This document shows, one piece after another, positions 49,280 to 54,165 of a stretch of DNA of 54,165 nt. Every line of letters begins with the position of its first letter. Within the stretch, counting starts at the first letter, position 1. The notes beneath the pieces were generated by a model that did no database searches, was not told the DNA's origin, and was given only the letters and a program-made list of their open reading frames with translations. The stretch is taken from the NCBI RefSeq assembly GCF_023630175.1, contig NZ_JALLIN010000052.1, positions 1 through 54,165 on the forward strand, written 5' to 3'. The DNA comes from Streptomyces cellostaticus. GTDB taxonomy: Bacteria; Actinomycetota; Actinomycetes; Streptomycetales; Streptomycetaceae. A program made the translations under genes and the position numbers.

Positions 49280-49320
49280 GAGGTGGAGGGGTGGCATCCC
49301 CCGTGCCGCCCCTCCACCTC
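49280..49320. terminator. Hairpin 1 after the PH-domain operon
   Basis: GAGGTGGAGGGG (49280-49291) pairs with CCCCTCCACCTC (49309-49320) over 12 bp. GGC/GCC pairs inside extend the stem after a T-G mismatch, and the loop is about nine bases. It sits 70 bp after the PH operon stop. Confidence 0.8.
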
Positions 49321-49401
49321 ACCCCCGGGCAGCCTCCCCGTACGCCCCACGCATGCCGGGCCGTCCCGCATGGCCCGTACGCCCCGCCTGCCCCCGACGC
49401 C

Positions 49402-49444
49402 GCAGGGGCCGTATCCGGAAACCGCTTCCGGATACGGCCCCTGC
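49402..49444. terminator. Hairpin 2, 19-bp perfect stem
   Basis: GCAGGGGCCGTATCCGGAA (49402-49420), loop ACCGC, and its exact complement at 49426-49444. It lies 68 bp from the glycosyltransferase stop on the opposite strand and will stop transcription from both sides. Confidence 0.92.
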
Positions 49445-49511
49445 CGCTCGTCTCCCGCCGGGTGTACACGGGCCCCGGGCCGAACCGGCGCCGGCCGGCG
49501 ACCCCGCAGGC

Positions 49512-50630
49512 TCAGCCCGCCAGCTCCTCCAGCCTCGGCACCAGCGACGCGGGCGAGGGCATCGTCCCGATCTCCTCCCGCACCTCCCGCGCGACCGCCG
49601 ACATCTTCTCGTCCGACAGCAGCCGGCCGAGGACCGCCGCGTCGAGGTCGTCCGCCGTGCCGAGCAGGCCCGCGCCCCGGTCCCGTACGGCCTCCGCGTT
49701 GATCTGGCGGTCCGCGCCGTCCGGCAGGACCAGCTGCGGCACGCCCGCGTTCAGCGCGGCCAGCGTCGTGCCCGCGCCACCGTGGTGCACCGCCGCGTCA
49801 CAGGTCTGGAGCAGCGCCGTCAGCGGCACCCAGCCCACCACCCGGACATTGTCGGGTAGTTCGCCGAGCGCCGCGGTGTCCACGTCCCCCAGCGCCAGCA
49901 CGAACTCGGCGTCCACGGCCGAGGCCGCGGCCACCAGCCGCTGGACCGGCCCCAGGCCGTTCACGTGCACCGAAGCCGTACCCAGCGTCACACCGATGCG
50001 GCGCCGTCCCGGCTCGTCCAGCAGCCAGTCCGGCAGCACGGCACCGCTGTTGTACGGGACCGGCCGCATCGACCAGCCGTCGCGCTCCGCCTCCGCCATG
50101 CTCGGCGGCGCGATGTCGATCACCGGTACGTCGGCGGGCACCCCGGTGACGCCGTGCCGGGCCATCGTCTCGCCCAGCATCGACACCGTCAGCTCACGGA
50201 GCTGCGTACCGCGCGCGAAACCGAAGTTGTGCTGCACGGCGGGAACACCGAGCCGTGCGGCGGCGATCAGACCGGACACGAAGATCTGCTCGAAGACGAT
50301 CAGATCGGGCCGGAACGCGTCGGCGGTCCGCACGATGCCGTCCGCCAGATGGTTGTTGAGGTGGGTGAACAGCCGCAGTCCGTCCATCGGGTCGACACCG
50401 CCCGGGCCGCGCAGCCGCGCCATCAGCTCACCGGCCGTCGACTGGAGGAACCCCTCCAGCTCGAAGCCGGGGCAGACGTCCGCCACGTGCAGACCGGCGT
50501 TGGCGGCCTCCAGGGCGTCACCCGCGCTGGCGACCAGGACCTCGTGCCCGGCCGAGCGGAGCGCCCAGGCCAGCGGAACAGTGGGGAAGACATGGCCAAT
50601 GGCCGGATAAGAGACGAACAGCACGCGCAT
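49512..50630 (-). CDS. Macrolide-type glycosyltransferase (GT1)
   Basis: 372 residues, GT-B fold. The N-terminal domain has the catalytic-base His13 (PAIGHVFPTVPLAWALRSAG). The C-terminal nucleotide-sugar site shows GVTLGTASVH and the HHGGAGTT motif (282-289), ending in PDGADRQINAEAV. Such enzymes transfer deoxy- or aminosugars from NDP-sugar to a polyketide aglycone. No deoxysugar biosynthesis gene is in the window, and no DesVIII-like activator partner is seen. The ATG at 50630 has GGGAGGAG about ten bases upstream. It is divergent from the PKS gene across a 268-bp region. Confidence 0.92.
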   Translation of the reverse strand: MRVLFVSYPAIGHVFPTVPLAWALRSAGHEVLVASAGDALEAANAGLHVADVCPGFELEGFLQSTAGELMARLRGPGGVDPMDGLRLFTHLNNHLADGIVRTADAFRPDLIVFEQIFVSGLIAAARLGVPAVQHNFGFARGTQLRELTVSMLGETMARHGVTGVPADVPVIDIAPPSMAEAERDGWSMRPVPYNSGAVLPDWLLDEPGRRRIGVTLGTASVHVNGLGPVQRLVAAASAVDAEFVLALGDVDTAALGELPDNVRVVGWVPLTALLQTCDAAVHHGGAGTTLAALNAGVPQLVLPDGADRQINAEAVRDRGAGLLGTADDLDAAVLGRLLSDEKMSAVAREVREEIGTMPSPASLVPRLEELAG

Positions 50631-50898
50631 GGAAACGCGCTCCTCCCGGGTAGCTTTGAACAGTCCGGGCCGGAGATTCGGCGATGGCAGAGTTCCGGTG
50701 ATGGAATAACATCGCTACTCTTGCAATTGCCAGCCCTATCGGCGCATCCTGATGCAGTGATGCGTGCCGAGTCAAGGTGCTTCCCAGAGCCCGTGGTTAG
50801 GGGTCCGTAGGGGCTTGTTAGGGGTTTCTCGCCCTTCTCTCGCGTGCCAGAGTGTCCCCTGGTCTTGGATTCCTTATTCGGGGGTAATGGAGCGCGCG
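50631..50898. promoter_or_regulatory. Divergent glycosyltransferase/PKS promoter region
   Basis: The region carries three TAGGGG direct repeats at 50798-50803, 50808-50813 and 50819-50824 on the plus strand, spaced 10 and 11 bp (one helical turn each), and GATAGGGC on the minus strand near 50735. The left half is AT-richer (GGAATAACATCG near 50704-50715). The repeats lie about 75-100 bp upstream of the PKS start and are candidate binding sites for the LAL regulator. Confidence 0.55.

Positions 50899-54165
<3,267 letters not shown>

Overview
The window comes from a high-GC actinomycete, almost certainly a Streptomyces. The support is the strongly GC-biased third codon positions, a complete conservon (cvnABCD), Streptomyces-type hypothetical families (DUF6397, DUF5709), xylose isomerase with the exact Streptomyces active-site numbering, a LAL-type regulator and a modular type I polyketide synthase (PKS). 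From memory, the order xylA, conservon, helicase/tesB, L31 and ABC exporter pair resembles a chromosome-arm region near xylA in S. coelicolor; this was not checked.

Layout. 1-1.3 kb: the 3' end of an ISAs1-like transposase gene and a decayed tyrosine-recombinase gene. 1.4-5.0 kb: aldehyde dehydrogenase with its GAF-domain regulator, and a secreted amidase. 5.8-9.9 kb: xylose catabolism, with xylB and a ROK regulator on the minus strand and xylA divergent. 9.9-15.5 kb: a 1 kb stretch without a gene, then small hypothetical proteins, an MpaB-type oxygenase, PadR regulator, alpha/beta hydrolase and methyltransferase. 15.6-21.5 kb: an MHYT membrane sensor followed by cvnABCD, an F420/PPOX enzyme and an orphan CvnB paralogue. 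21.6-27.9 kb: DUF6397, tesB and a large helicase, a YdjM-like membrane protein, L31 type B and DUF5709. 28.4-32.0 kb: a heterodimeric ABC exporter with complementary degenerate ATP sites. 32.2-34.7 kb: an L,D-transpeptidase lipoprotein and a secreted PNGase A-like enzyme. 34.7-37.1 kb: a MarR regulator and divergent ABC exporter around a clear palindrome. 37.2-39.7 kb: an MltG-like protein, a flavoprotein and YjbQ.

40.4 kb to the right end: a type I PKS gene cluster begins. It holds a type II thioesterase, a LAL regulator, a macrolide-type glycosyltransferase and the 5' part of a PKS gene running off the window. The PKS starts with a lone ACP, then KS, a malonyl-type AT and the beginning of a KR region. 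A lone N-terminal ACP suggests a starter unit loaded in trans by a discrete enzyme, as in macrolactam and guanidino-polyol pathways. Between the regulator and the glycosyltransferase lies a histidine kinase/response regulator pair, a CcdC-like membrane protein and two bacterial-PH membrane proteins. That block looks like ordinary envelope-stress genes and either interrupts the cluster or serves self-protection.

The most useful new observations are a TAGGGG direct-repeat motif shared by the thioesterase and PKS/glycosyltransferase promoters (a candidate LAL-regulator operator), the trans-loading PKS start, and several well-formed palindromes and terminators. No CRISPR array, rRNA or tRNA was seen.
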